The notes under the pieces were generated by a model, which was not told the origin of the DNA, ran no database searches, and saw nothing but the letters and a program-made list of their open reading frames with translations. A DNA stretch of 64,000 nt from an uncultured Alphaproteobacteria bacterium (GTDB lineage Bacteria > Pseudomonadota > Alphaproteobacteria > JAPOUT01 > G958296285), in the NCBI GenBank assembly GCA_958296285.1, contig OY282459.1:756367-820366 (forward strand). The letters are read 5' to 3'. A program made the position numbers and the translations under genes. Within the stretch, counting starts at the first letter, position 1; each line of letters begins with the position of its first letter. Of the stretch, positions 27,261 to 35,984 are shown piece after piece.

Positions 27261-28850
27261 ATGCTGACAGGGCAAAGACGAGATTTCCCGCCTCCGCTTC
27301 TCTTTCTCGGCGCTCTTCTGCTCCTCGCCGCCTGCGAGAGCGGCGGCGGGGGCGGCGGCGTCTGCGGACGCGGCCATGTGGATGCCGGCGGGAGCGATGG
27401 CGACTGCATCCGCTCGCTCGTCCCCGGCGCGGCGCGATTTTGGAGCGCGCGAAGCCGCGTAGCCGCCGGCGCGGAGAGCCGTCTCCGCCTGATAGACATG
27501 GATCCCGAAGGCCACGCCACATGGGTCAGAAATGTCGCGCAGCGCCTCGCCTTCGCCGATGTGCCTGCCGCCGCCATCACCGGCAGCACGGTGGACGGAC
27601 GCGACATCGCCATGAGGATCATGGAACTTCCCGCCCCCGCTTCCAACAATTATGTCGTCAATCTGTCCATCGCGCCGCTCTTCACGGACGAGAATAATCT
27701 GGGCGGCGTGGCGGGCGCGGATATCCCCGCCTCGCTTCTGACCCAAAAGGGCGCGGTCTATGTCATTGGCGCGGGGAACTCTTCCACCGGCTTTTCGCAC
27801 GGGCGCACCCAAGCGGAGCAGGCGATGGCGACAGGTCTCGTTCTCTTCGCCGCCGGGCTGGATTACGCGAATCTTCGCGGAGGCGTTTATGTCAAAGACG
27901 CGGACGCCTCGCCGTGCCAATGGGCGAAACTCTATTGCGTCATGGCGTCCTATTCCACGCCGATCCCCGGCGATCCCGCCCATGACGATGCGGATCGCTA
28001 TCATGGCTCGTCTTTTTCCGCGCCGCAGGTCTCGTCTCTTCTCGCCAACGCCCGCCTGCTCTGGCCCAGCATGACGAGTCAAGAGACTGTGCGTTTGGCG
28101 CGCTTTTGCGCCCGCCCGATCAATGAGGACGGATCGCTTGGCGATTATGGCAGGATGCTCTCAGAGAGCGAAGCCAGCGACATATGGGGGCAGGGCGTCT
28201 TTTCGGTGGAGTGCCTCTATGACCGATCGGGCGCGCTTTTCAATCCCATCACGATGACGCGATTGGGCGCTCGCGACACAGGGCGGAGATTGTCCGGCGA
28301 GATTGTTTTTAACGGCGCGAGAGCGAATCTCTTTTTGCGGGATATTTTCAGCCGCGACTTTTCTTTCTCGCGTCCTTGGAGCGCGCCTCTTTTGTCTTTC
28401 GCGCCGGAGCATGTCGCCGGGCTTTACGGCACGGAGGAGGGCGTTTTCGGACTGGCATGGCGCGGAATCGCCCTCGCCGCGCGGATAGAAAAAAACGGCT
28501 TTTTCGGCTCTTACGGCTTTCACGATTTCGCGCTGGGCGACACCTTCGCCGTGATCGCGCAGGCGGGTCATAGATTTCATCTTTCTGAGGGCTGGCGTCT
28601 CTCCCTTTTCGGACAGTCTTCATGGGGCAGAATGCGCGCAGCCCCGCGCTCGCTCGTCATTGGCGCGCGGGGCCACGCCCATCAGCTGATGGCTTCCGCC
28701 GACTATGACGGAGAAAGGACGCATTTTGAAATCTCCGTCCTTCATCATTTTGGCGTGCGGGGTCGGCTGCGTCTTTTGGATTTCGGCGATTTTTCTTTCG
28801 CGCCGCGCCGGCGAAGCGTCATCCAGTTGCGCGTCTCTCATCTTTTCTAG
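27261..28850 (+). CDS. Subtilase-like lipoprotein with barrel-like C-terminus
   Basis: This is a 529-residue exported protein. The N-terminus is a lipoprotein signal (LLLLAACESGGGGGG). The middle has S8 features: NYVVNLSIA, VYVIGAGNSS (oxyanion-hole Asn) and YHGSSFSAPQVSS with the catalytic Ser. The Asp and His are less clear; LIDMDPEGHATWV places them only a few residues apart, where ordinary subtilases have about 30. Residues about 340-529 are rich in alternating aromatic strands and end LRVSHLF, like a surface or outer-membrane domain of an autotransporter, though too short for a full 12-strand barrel to be certain. It follows the sensor kinase by 4 bp. Confidence 0.7.
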   Translation: MLTGQRRDFPPPLLFLGALLLLAACESGGGGGGVCGRGHVDAGGSDGDCIRSLVPGAARFWSARSRVAAGAESRLRLIDMDPEGHATWVRNVAQRLAFADVPAAAITGSTVDGRDIAMRIMELPAPASNNYVVNLSIAPLFTDENNLGGVAGADIPASLLTQKGAVYVIGAGNSSTGFSHGRTQAEQAMATGLVLFAAGLDYANLRGGVYVKDADASPCQWAKLYCVMASYSTPIPGDPAHDDADRYHGSSFSAPQVSSLLANARLLWPSMTSQETVRLARFCARPINEDGSLGDYGRMLSESEASDIWGQGVFSVECLYDRSGALFNPITMTRLGARDTGRRLSGEIVFNGARANLFLRDIFSRDFSFSRPWSAPLLSFAPEHVAGLYGTEEGVFGLAWRGIALAARIEKNGFFGSYGFHDFALGDTFAVIAQAGHRFHLSEGWRLSLFGQSSWGRMRAAPRSLVIGARGHAHQLMASADYDGERTHFEISVLHHFGVRGRLRLLDFGDFSFAPRRRSVIQLRVSHLF

Positions 28851-28867
28851 TCTCTTCTCAACGGCGC

Positions 28868-29680
28868 TCACCAAGAGAAGCGATAGAAGGTTATCATGCC
28901 GGCGCGGAACTGATCTTTGTCGCCGTTCCGCCAGACGATCGGGCTTCGCGCCGCGTCTCCGGTCATGCGCCGATAGTCCAAGAAGAGACGCGCCCCCCAG
29001 CGCTCGGTGATGCGGAGAATCGCGCCCAGCCCCGCGCCCCATTGATAGATGGAGGCGCGCGCCCTAAAGGGCTGATCATAAAGAGCCGATCGCGCCGCCG
29101 CCTCGGCGCTGATGCCGTAAAACTCTCTCATATAGTCGCGGGACGCCCAGCTCGCCTTCAGGCTGACCATCATAAAAACCCGTCTCGCCAAAGGAAAGGG
29201 CGCCGTCAAGCCGAAATCCATCACCGTGCCCCGATGCCCTCCGCCCAGCCCCTGGGTGATTTCCAAACTCCCTTGAAGAGGAAAGACGGTCAATCCGATT
29301 TCGGCGCTCAAGAGCGGCGTGAATTTGACATCCCCCAAGCCTTGAAGCGCCGCTTTGTCATTGTCTTCGTCTCTGCCCAGATCGTAGCCGAGCCTCGCCG
29401 AGAGCGAATAGCCGAAGAGCGAACCTCTTCCGCCCTCCTCCGTCTTGACGCTGACGCCGCGCGGCGAGACGGTCAAAAAATCCTTGTAGGAGAGCGAGAG
29501 CGCAGGGAGAGGCAGAACGCCGTAAGAGGAGGAGCCCTCAAAGCGAGGTCTGACGAAAAGCCCCGATCCGACCGAAAGAGACCATGATGAAGGCGAGCGA
29601 GGCGCTTTGGCGGCGGCGAGGGCGGCGTCCAACGGCGCGAACAAAGACGCCAACAGCGCCAGAGCGGAGAAAAAACGCAT
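28868..29680 (-). CDS. MipA/OmpV-family outer-membrane protein
   Basis: This is a 270-residue protein with a Sec signal (MRFFSALALLASLFAPLDAALA). The MipA/OmpV pattern follows: WSLSVGSGLFVRPRFEGSSSYGVLPLPALSL near the N-terminus and a C-terminal FYRFSW, the aromatic-ending last strand. Related proteins are scaffolds for murein hydrolases or porin-like and are often controlled by two-component systems. It converges on the subtilase gene with 17 bp between them, next to an EnvZ/OmpR-like pair, so shared regulation is plausible but unproven. Confidence 0.85.
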   Translation of the reverse strand: MRFFSALALLASLFAPLDAALAAAKAPRSPSSWSLSVGSGLFVRPRFEGSSSYGVLPLPALSLSYKDFLTVSPRGVSVKTEEGGRGSLFGYSLSARLGYDLGRDEDNDKAALQGLGDVKFTPLLSAEIGLTVFPLQGSLEITQGLGGGHRGTVMDFGLTAPFPLARRVFMMVSLKASWASRDYMREFYGISAEAAARSALYDQPFRARASIYQWGAGLGAILRITERWGARLFLDYRRMTGDAARSPIVWRNGDKDQFRAGMITFYRFSW

Positions 29681-29731
29681 CCGTATCTTCGTTGAGATTC
29701 CTTTTGATCACCCGCCCTTCGCTGCGGAAAG

Positions 29732-30547
29732 TTAGTAGATGGAATAGCCTCCGTCAATGACAATCGCGTCTCCCGAATGATAGCGCGAGGCGTCTGACGC
29801 CAAATAGACGGCGATGCCGCCGAAATCGTCCGGCGTCCCCCAGCGCCTCGCCGGGATGCGCGGGATCACTTTCTCGGCGAAGGCCGGCGCGTCCTGCGCC
29901 ATGCGGGTCATGTCGGTGGCGATCCAGCCCGGCAGAACAGCGTTGGCGCGAATGCCGAAGCGCGCGAACTCCACGGCGATTCCCTTGATCATGGAGATGA
30001 CGCCGCCTTTGCTCGCCGCGTAATGCTCGTTCCGCGCCGCGCCCTCAATCGCCGCCAGAGACGCGACGCCGACAAGCGATCCGCCGACCCCCAGCGCCTT
30101 CATATGCCGCGCCCCTTCGCGCAGCGTGAACATCACGCCGTCCAGATTGACCGCCAAGACGCTCCGATAGGTCTGATAGTCCAAATCCAAAAAAGACGAA
30201 ACGCCGAAGCCAACCCCTGCATTGGCGAAGACGGCGTCCATGTGTCCGAAATCCTTGACGACCGCCTCCATCGCCTTGACGACCGCCGCTTCATCGGAGA
30301 CATCCAAGATTCGCGCCGAGACGCGCGTTCCATGCGCTCTCAACTTTTCTTCCGCCGCCTCGTTCTTCTGGGCGTTTCTGCCGAAGAGGACGAGATCCGC
30401 GCCGGCCATGGCGAGCGCCTCGGCCATGCCCAGACCGATTCCGCCATTGCCGCCGGTGATGACCGCCGCCTTGCCCGACAAATCCAATGGAGAATAAATC
30501 GCCAATCTCCCGCCCTCTCCTTCGCTTGCGAACTGTTTCGCGCCCAT
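29732..30547 (-). CDS. Short-chain dehydrogenase/reductase
   Basis: This is a 271-residue classical SDR. The cofactor loop is TGGNGGIGLGMA, then NAG in VFANAGVGFG, the catalytic Ser in LVGVASLAAIEG, and the YAASKGG active site. It ends with the C-terminal GDAIVIDGGYSIY typical of FabG/KduD-like enzymes. NAD(P) use and an alcohol/ketone substrate are implied by the family; the actual substrate is unknown. The ATG at 30547 lies only 14 bp from the divergent DUF2157 gene, so its promoter must extend into that gene, unless a later start is used. Confidence 0.88.
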   Translation of the reverse strand: MGAKQFASEGEGGRLAIYSPLDLSGKAAVITGGNGGIGLGMAEALAMAGADLVLFGRNAQKNEAAEEKLRAHGTRVSARILDVSDEAAVVKAMEAVVKDFGHMDAVFANAGVGFGVSSFLDLDYQTYRSVLAVNLDGVMFTLREGARHMKALGVGGSLVGVASLAAIEGAARNEHYAASKGGVISMIKGIAVEFARFGIRANAVLPGWIATDMTRMAQDAPAFAEKVIPRIPARRWGTPDDFGGIAVYLASDASRYHSGDAIVIDGGYSIY

Positions 30548-30561
30548 GATAGCATAGATTT

Positions 30562-31953
30562 ATGAATCCGTTCTTTTACCGAAGCCGTCTTGAGCGCGAT
30601 CTCAAAGAATGGATCGCCGCCGGATGGGTGTCGGAGGGCGGCGGGCGCGCCATAATGGACAAGCTGCGCGCGCGCGCGCAAGAGCGCTATAAGCCCTTTT
30701 CCATCGCGCTTGGGGCGGGGATCGCTCTCATTCTTGTCGGGATGATCGCCTTTGTCGCGTCCAATTGGGACGGTCTCGGCTACGCCTCCCGCCTCGCCCT
30801 TCTCTTCGGCGCGATGGCGGCGCTCTATGCCGCCGCCCTTGTCGCGCGAGAGCGGGGCGCTTCGTCATGGCTGGCGGAGGGTTTCGTCATTTTGGCGGCC
30901 GGCATGTTTGGCGCGAACATTGTCTTGATCGCGCAAATCTATAATATCGGCGCGGACGAGATCGCGCCGGCGATCATGCTTTGGTGCTGGGGCGCGCTTC
31001 TCGCCGTTTGGGGCGCCGGATCGGCGGCGGCGCTGCGGCTCGTTTTCGCCACGCTCTTTCTTTATCTTTATTTTAAGCATCCCGGACTCTCGCCTTTCAT
31101 CCATCGCGCCGAGACGGATTTGTCGTCTCTTTTCTTTCTTCTTCCGTGGAGCGCCGTTTTGATCACCGCCTATCGCTGGAAGTGGGAGCCTGTTCTGCAT
31201 CCCGCCGCTTTGAGTTTCATCTTCTTCGGTTTGACGATCGTCCCCTCCTTGAGGGTTTTGGAGGGGACGGAGCAGGCGGCGTTTTTCACGCTTCTCTTTT
31301 TGGCGATTTTCGTTTGGACGCGGGCGGCGATTTTGGATCTCTCGGCGCGTTTTCCCGACCTCCCGCAGAGCTCGTGGCTGATGGAGAAGCGGCATCTTTT
31401 GGAGAGATACGCTTTGACGCCCGCCATTTTGGGTTTTACGCTCCTTTACGCCATCGCGAGCGCCGGCGAGGGTCTTTCCGCCATGACCGATTCGGGTTTT
31501 GTCGCGCTGACGACCATGGGGGCGATCGGCGCGGCGGGCGGCGCTTTTCTGCTGGCGCGGCAAGGACTCGCGGGGCGAGGACTCTCGCGCCGAGACGCGA
31601 CAGGCTTCGCCGCCCTTCTCGCCGGGGCGCTTCTCCAAACGATCGCGCCCGAAATAGACGAAACGCCTCTTCTCTTTTGGCTTCACGCCGCCTATGCGCT
31701 CGCTCTCGCTTTATGGCTTATAGATTTCGGTCTGCGGGGGGACGGTTTTTGGCGCATCTTCGGATATGGTCTTTTCGCGGCGCAGCTGGCGCATCTTTAT
31801 GTCCGCGCCTTTGAGGGTCTGTTGGAGACGAGCCTCTTTCTCATTCTCGGAGGCGCTCTTCTCCTCGCCCTCGCCTATGCGATGCGCCGCTTCCATCTCT
31901 GGGCGGAGGCGAATGCCGCGAATGCCGCGAAGGGCGCGGAGGGGGCGCGATGA
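30562..31953 (+). CDS. DUF2157 membrane protein
   Basis: This is a 463-residue polytopic membrane protein. The short cytoplasmic N-terminus (RDLKEWIAAGWVSEGGGRAIMDK, given in part) is the DUF2157 signature. It is followed by about 12 hydrophobic spans, the first at IALGAGIALILVGMIAFVASN. Function is not established for the family. It overlaps the next gene by 4 bp, and that gene encodes a GDYXXLXY protein. The two domains are often adjacent or fused, so a shared membrane complex is likely. Confidence 0.85.
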   Translation: MNPFFYRSRLERDLKEWIAAGWVSEGGGRAIMDKLRARAQERYKPFSIALGAGIALILVGMIAFVASNWDGLGYASRLALLFGAMAALYAAALVARERGASSWLAEGFVILAAGMFGANIVLIAQIYNIGADEIAPAIMLWCWGALLAVWGAGSAAALRLVFATLFLYLYFKHPGLSPFIHRAETDLSSLFFLLPWSAVLITAYRWKWEPVLHPAALSFIFFGLTIVPSLRVLEGTEQAAFFTLLFLAIFVWTRAAILDLSARFPDLPQSSWLMEKRHLLERYALTPAILGFTLLYAIASAGEGLSAMTDSGFVALTTMGAIGAAGGAFLLARQGLAGRGLSRRDATGFAALLAGALLQTIAPEIDETPLLFWLHAAYALALALWLIDFGLRGDGFWRIFGYGLFAAQLAHLYVRAFEGLLETSLFLILGGALLLALAYAMRRFHLWAEANAANAAKGAEGAR

Positions 31954-32501
31954 CTCGCCGCCGCATCGTCATCGGAACGCTCCTCGCCTTCGCGGCGCAA
32001 TCGCTGATGCTGGGCGCGATGATCGCGCGGCAGGCTCTAGCGCTCCGCCAAGGCGAGACGCTCATTTTGACGGCGAGCCCTGTGGATCCGCGAGACCCGC
32101 TTTTGGGATTTTATTTGGAGATGGAGTTTCCGATCTCGCGCGTGGCGGGCGAGATCGTCCGCGCATCAAGCATCTCGGTCGGCGAGAGAGTCTACGCCAT
32201 TTTGGAAAAAGGGGAGGATCAAAGATGGCAGGTCGCCTCGCTTCACAGAAAAAAGCCGCCTTATTCCAAAGAGCGTTCGGTCTTGCGGGCGAGAATCTCG
32301 GGCTCTCGGCAGGACGACTATCGCGCCCTCTATGGCATAGAGCGCTATTATCTCCCGCAGGACGAGGCGAAACAGATGGAGAAAAAACTCCGAGACGGAG
32401 AGCTCCAGCTGGAGATCGCCGTCTCGCGCCAGACAGGGCAGAGTTTTATCAGACGGCTTCTCGTCAAAGGCGAGCCTGTCTATGAAGACCCGCTCTTCTA
32501 G
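31950..32501 (+). CDS. GDYXXLXY-domain protein
   Basis: This is a 183-residue protein with one N-terminal membrane span (IVIGTLLAFAAQSLMLGAMIA). The extracytoplasmic domain has the motif variant DDYRALYGIERYYLP, the form of GDYXXLXY that names the family (here Asp replaces Gly). The preceding LRQGETLILTASPVDPRDPLLG segment is also typical. It is the usual partner of DUF2157, translated through an ATGA overlap. The function is unknown. Confidence 0.85.
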   Translation: MTRRRIVIGTLLAFAAQSLMLGAMIARQALALRQGETLILTASPVDPRDPLLGFYLEMEFPISRVAGEIVRASSISVGERVYAILEKGEDQRWQVASLHRKKPPYSKERSVLRARISGSRQDDYRALYGIERYYLPQDEAKQMEKKLRDGELQLEIAVSRQTGQSFIRRLLVKGEPVYEDPLF

Positions 32502-32515
32502 GCGCGACAGAAACC

Positions 32516-33136
32516 ATGTGCGGGCGTTTCGCGCTTTACTCCGACACGGCTCTGCCGCCCCGTTATAATATCGGGCCCGGGCAGGAGATCGCGACCCTTC
32601 GCGCTTTAGAGAAAGAGCGGTCTTTCGCCTTCGCCCATTGGGGCATGAGGATGTCGGGGCGCGAGACGCTTCTCATCAATGCCCGCGCCGAGACTGTCGC
32701 CGAGAAGAGGAGTTTCGCCTCCGCCTTTCGGCGCGGGCGCTGTCTTGTTCCTGCGGACGCCTTCTATGAGTGGAAGGCGGGGCAGCCCTATTGCGTCCGC
32801 CGCGCCGATCGCGCGCCCTTTATGATGGCGGCGCTTTGGCGCGGCGAGGGCGGCAAGGGCGGCGGGGATTGCGTCATCATCACGACAGAGGCGAATAAGG
32901 TTCTTCGCCCCATTCATCATCGGATGCCGGTCATGCTGGAGGAGCGTCATTGGGCGGCGTGGCTGGGCGAGGCGGCGGCGCTTTCGGATCTGCGATCGTT
33001 CCTGCGCCCTCTCGCCGATGACGCTGTGGAGGCTTATCCCGTCTCGCGGCATGTGAACAGCGTCCGCCATGACAGCCCCGATCTCTTAAAACCCCTCCCT
33101 CTTGGCGCGATCGCCGAGCAGGCTTCGCTCTTATAG
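32516..33136 (+). CDS. Abasic-site processing protein (HMCES/YedK)
   Basis: This SRAP-domain protein covalently traps abasic sites in single-stranded DNA through its N-terminal Cys. The start MCGRFAL exposes Cys2 after Met removal. Other conserved blocks are NARAETVAEK (Asn/Arg DNA contacts), RCLVPADAFYEWK (Glu) and IHHRMPVMLEE (His). Its 206 residues are normal. It lies 14 bp after the GDYXXLXY gene, so it may be in the same transcript, and converges on the FAD oxidase gene with only 3 bp between stops. Confidence 0.95.
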   Translation: MCGRFALYSDTALPPRYNIGPGQEIATLRALEKERSFAFAHWGMRMSGRETLLINARAETVAEKRSFASAFRRGRCLVPADAFYEWKAGQPYCVRRADRAPFMMAALWRGEGGKGGGDCVIITTEANKVLRPIHHRMPVMLEERHWAAWLGEAAALSDLRSFLRPLADDAVEAYPVSRHVNSVRHDSPDLLKPLPLGAIAEQASLL

Positions 33137-33139
33137 CTC

Positions 33140-34552
33140 TTATAAGAGTTTCCCCGGATTGAAAAGATTGTCGGGGTCTAGGGCGCGTTTGATTTGGCGC
33201 ATCATCTCCAACTCTGTTTGGCTTTTGCGCCGCGCGAGCTCGTCCCGCTTCAAGACGCCTATCCCATGCTCGGCGCTGATGGAGCCGTCAAAAGACTCCA
33301 CGAGATCATAGAGAATCCTGCCGATTTTCTCCCGAAGAGCGAGGAAGCCGTCAGCGCTCATGCCGACAGGCTGCGAGATGTTGATATGGAGATTGCCGTC
33401 CCCGATATGTCCGAAAGCGACAATCCGCGCCTCCGGCAGAAACGCCTTGACCGCCGCCTCCGCCTCTTCCAAGAAACGCGCCATCTTGGAGAGAGGCACG
33501 GAAATATCGTGCTTGAGGCTGGCGCCCTCGCGCTTTTGGGCTTCGGACATGCTCTCGCGGAGTTTCCAAAGCGCTTCTCTGCGCGCTTCGGACGAGGCGA
33601 GGACGGCGTCTTTGATGAGGTTTTTCTCCATCAGTTCGGACAAAATCGCCTGCGCTTTCTCACTGGCGTCCTCGGCGCTTATTTCGGAATCCAGAGCGCC
33701 CAAGAGATAGCAGGGCGATGGGTTTCGGATAGGATCGCGGGTCTCGGGGATATGTTTTAGGACGAAATCCATGCCGATGCGCGGAATCAGTTCAAAAGCG
33801 CTGAGAGCGCCCCCGCTTCGCGCCTGCGCCCAATGAAAACAGTCCAGCGCTTGCTGCGGCGTTTGGAGTCCCGCGAGGAATGTGGTTTCGCCTTTTGGTA
33901 TGGGGAAGAGTTTTAAGACTGCCGCCGTGATGATTCCGAGCGTCCCTTCCGAGCCGATGAAGAGATTTTTTAGGTCGTAGCCTCTATTGTCTTTGCGGAG
34001 GGCGCGGAGTCCGTGCCAAATTTTTCCGTTGGCGAGGACGCATTCCAATCCGAGCGTGAGGTCTCGCGCCATGCCGTATCGCAGGACGTTATGTCCGCCG
34101 GCGTTTGTGGCGAGGAGTCCTCCGAGTTGGCTTGAGCCTTTGGAGGCGAGGGTGAGGGGGAAGAGTCTGTTGGCGGTTTCGGCTGTGTGATGGAGGTTGG
34201 CGAGAATGCAGCCTGCTTCGGCGGTGATGGAGTTGTTTGTCGGGTTCAGTTCGCGGATTTTGTTCATTCGGGCGAGGCTGACGAGGATGGCGCGATTTTT
34301 GTCAAAGGGGATTTGTCCGCCGACGAGTCCTGTGTTTCCGCTTTGGGGGACGATATGGAGTTTTTCTTTGGCGGCGAGTTTGACGATTTCGCTGATGTCT
34401 TTGGGGGATAGGGGGAGCGCGATGCAGAGGGCTTTGCCGCGATAGTTTTCGCGCCATTCGGTGAGGTAGGGTTTTGTGTCGCTTGGGTGGGTGAGGAGAT
34501 TTTTCGCGCCGATGATGCGGGCGATTGTCTCAAGGGTTTTTGCTTGCGGCAT
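33140..34552 (-). CDS. FAD-linked oxidase, D-2-hydroxyacid dehydrogenase type
   Basis: This is a 470-residue flavoenzyme of the GlcD/D-2-hydroxyglutarate dehydrogenase group. The PCMH FAD-binding domain has PQSGNTGLVGGQIP, LGGLLATNAGGHNVLRYG and FIGSEGTLGIIT. The C-terminal oxidase domain ends with AFGHIGDGNLHINIS, SISAEHGIGVLKRDEL and ALDPDNLFNPGKLL, including the His residues of the metal site. The start is ATG 34552 with GGAGG upstream; an in-frame extension to 34714 would run through a strongly structured leader and is rejected. The substrate (2-hydroxyglutarate or D-lactate) is not decided by sequence alone. Confidence 0.92.
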   Translation of the reverse strand: MPQAKTLETIARIIGAKNLLTHPSDTKPYLTEWRENYRGKALCIALPLSPKDISEIVKLAAKEKLHIVPQSGNTGLVGGQIPFDKNRAILVSLARMNKIRELNPTNNSITAEAGCILANLHHTAETANRLFPLTLASKGSSQLGGLLATNAGGHNVLRYGMARDLTLGLECVLANGKIWHGLRALRKDNRGYDLKNLFIGSEGTLGIITAAVLKLFPIPKGETTFLAGLQTPQQALDCFHWAQARSGGALSAFELIPRIGMDFVLKHIPETRDPIRNPSPCYLLGALDSEISAEDASEKAQAILSELMEKNLIKDAVLASSEARREALWKLRESMSEAQKREGASLKHDISVPLSKMARFLEEAEAAVKAFLPEARIVAFGHIGDGNLHINISQPVGMSADGFLALREKIGRILYDLVESFDGSISAEHGIGVLKRDELARRKSQTELEMMRQIKRALDPDNLFNPGKLL

Positions 34553-34619
34553 GGAGACCTCCGTCTGTCTCTTGCGGCTTTCTTGCTTTCTTAACGGTGA
34601 GCGGCTCACTGACGGATCA

Positions 34620-34803
34620 GTGAGCCGGATGATCGCAAGACCGCTAACATTCAGCGCGCCCCGCTTTTTAATTTGCGGAGCAAATCTGGACATGGGCGGG
34701 GCTCCCCGGCCCATAAGTCAAAACTTGCGGACAGAAGGGAAACCGCTCACATGTTAGAAGGGTCTTGCGAACACCCGGCCGCGCGATTTTCCCCGCGTGG
34801 TTG
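34620..34803 (-). ncRNA. Structured RNA candidate (6S-like or leader RNA)
   Basis: Between a strong -10 box and the FAD oxidase start lies about 185 nt with dense structure. A long closing helix pairs 34750-34779 with 34624-34651 (GCCGG..., CGCAAGACC and CTAACAT on one side against ATGTTAG, GGTCTTGCG and CCGGC). Inner hairpins are ATGGGCCGGGG/CCCCGCCCAT and ATTTG/CAAAT. The perfect GGCTCACTGA/TCAGTGAGCC hairpin lies at about 34602-34625. The 5' part (GTGTTCGCAAG ... TGAGCGGTTT) resembles the first part of bacterial 6S RNA, and the length fits. The inner branching is less 6S-like, so a riboswitch-like leader of the oxidase gene is the alternative. Confidence 0.5.
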
Positions 34804-34808
34804 TGGAG

Positions 34809-34817
34809 ATTATAGCA
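34809..34817 (-). promoter_or_regulatory. Extended -10 promoter for the structured RNA / FAD oxidase
   Basis: On the minus strand TGCTATAAT is a perfect extended -10 box. No good -35 is visible, which an extended -10 can tolerate. Transcription should begin near 34802, giving the structured RNA candidate or a ~250-nt leader for the oxidase gene. Confidence 0.6.
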
Positions 34818-34844
34818 TGAAAGAAGGGGGGTGTGGGAGACAGT

Positions 34845-35077
34845 GCCGCGCTCCTGTTAAGGGGGGTCAAGGGGGGCTTGCCCCCCTTGAAAAACCAAGC
34901 GGGCGTTAGCCCGCTATTCAAGAGCTCTTGCGAGCAGGGGGCGCGTGGGTGGGGTCGCATTTGCTCGCTCGCTTCGCTCGCTTCGCAAATGCTTTTCCCC
35001 CACCCCACCCACGCGCTTTCGGGGGTTTCCCCCGAACCCCCTTTTTTCAAGGGGGGCAAGCCCCCCTTGACCCCCCG
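34845..35077. repeat. Nested-palindrome intergenic element, copy R3
   Basis: This copy lies between divergent genes. The left end is GCTCCTGTTAAGGGGGG with an AAGGGGGGCTTGCCCCCCTT palindrome, then an AGCGGGCGTTAGCCCGCT hairpin and the CAAGAGCTCTTG core. The large stem follows (34942-35015; CGCGTGGGTGGGG with CCCCACCCACGCG, inner GCATTTGC/GCAAATGC). GGGGGTTTCCCCC and a right-hand AAGGGGGGCAAGCCCCCCTT complete it. The GTCGGCGGGC module is absent. Position upstream of two starts shows these elements are not only terminators. Confidence 0.88.
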
Positions 35078-35129
35078 TCTTTTGGGGATTTTTCTCATCG
35101 CCGCCTCAAAGCCATGATAGAATCGCAAA

Positions 35130-35984
35130 ATGACATCCTTAGTCAAAGGAGTAGATCACGTGATCCTCGCCGTCCGATCCCTCAAAAAATCGGAGGCGCT
35201 CTATGCCAAACTCTTCGGACGAAAAGCCTCTTGGCAGGGCGTGCATCCCGGACAAGGAACAGAAAACGCGCTCTTTCGTCTCTCCAACATCTATCTGGAA
35301 CTGATGGCCCCTGACGGCTCTAATGGAGCTTTCGCCGATATGTTGGAGGCGCGCTTTCAAAAGAGGGGCGAGGGGGTTTTCGGTCTCTCCTTGAGCGTAG
35401 AGAACGCGGATCGGTTTTATGAATCTTTGCGCCGGCGCGGCTTTCATCCGCGAGAGCCGCAGCAGGGCGAGGGGCGAGAGCGGACAAGCGGCGCTCATCG
35501 GCGATGGCGTCTTGTTTTTTTGCCGCCTGAAGAGACGCTCGGGCTTTTTGTTTTTGGGATAGAGCATTTGTCGTCTGCGGACGCGCTTCCTTTCGTGGCT
35601 TCGGATTGTGATGAGGCGGCGGCGGTTGCGGCGTTGGATCATATTGTTGTTCGGGCGGGGGATGCGGATTTGGTTCGCGGGTTTTTTGGCGAGGGGGGAT
35701 TAGGGATGCGTTTGGCGTTGGAGCGGGATGTTCCGGAGTGGGGCGGGCGGATGATGTTTTTTCGTGAGGGCGGGGTGACGGTGGAGTCTATTGCGGGCGG
35801 GGATGTTGGGGAGGATCATTTTTGGGGTTTGTCGTGGCGTGTTGGGGATGTTGGGTTGGCGCGCGATCGGGTTTTGGGGTTGGGGTTTGATGTCTCGGAG
35901 GTTCGGGAGGGACGGAAGGAGGGGACTCGTGTGTGCACGGTTCGTGATGTTGGGGTTCCGACTTTATTGATAGGCTCTCGTTAA
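35130..35984 (+). CDS. VOC-superfamily (glyoxalase-like) protein
   Basis: This is a 284-residue protein with tandem vicinal-oxygen-chelate folds. The N-terminal part begins GVDHVILAVRSLKKSEALYAKLF, the family's metal-ligand His strand, with LSNIYLELMAP as the ligand Glu strand. A second repeat starts ALDHIVVRAGD. It resembles the glyoxalase-like-domain group (PF13468-type) of unknown substrate. The DNA from about 35600 onward is unusually rich in T and G at third positions compared with the first half. It is followed at once by repeat R4, whose start overlaps the stop region. Confidence 0.8.
   Translation: MTSLVKGVDHVILAVRSLKKSEALYAKLFGRKASWQGVHPGQGTENALFRLSNIYLELMAPDGSNGAFADMLEARFQKRGEGVFGLSLSVENADRFYESLRRRGFHPREPQQGEGRERTSGAHRRWRLVFLPPEETLGLFVFGIEHLSSADALPFVASDCDEAAAVAALDHIVVRAGDADLVRGFFGEGGLGMRLALERDVPEWGGRMMFFREGGVTVESIAGGDVGEDHFWGLSWRVGDVGLARDRVLGLGFDVSEVREGRKEGTRVCTVRDVGVPTLLIGSR

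Noticed and set aside
34553..34714. 54-residue N-terminal extension of the FAD oxidase
   Set aside because: The extension passes through stable hairpins and has no family similarity, while ATG 34552 has a good ribosome site and the right family N-terminus.
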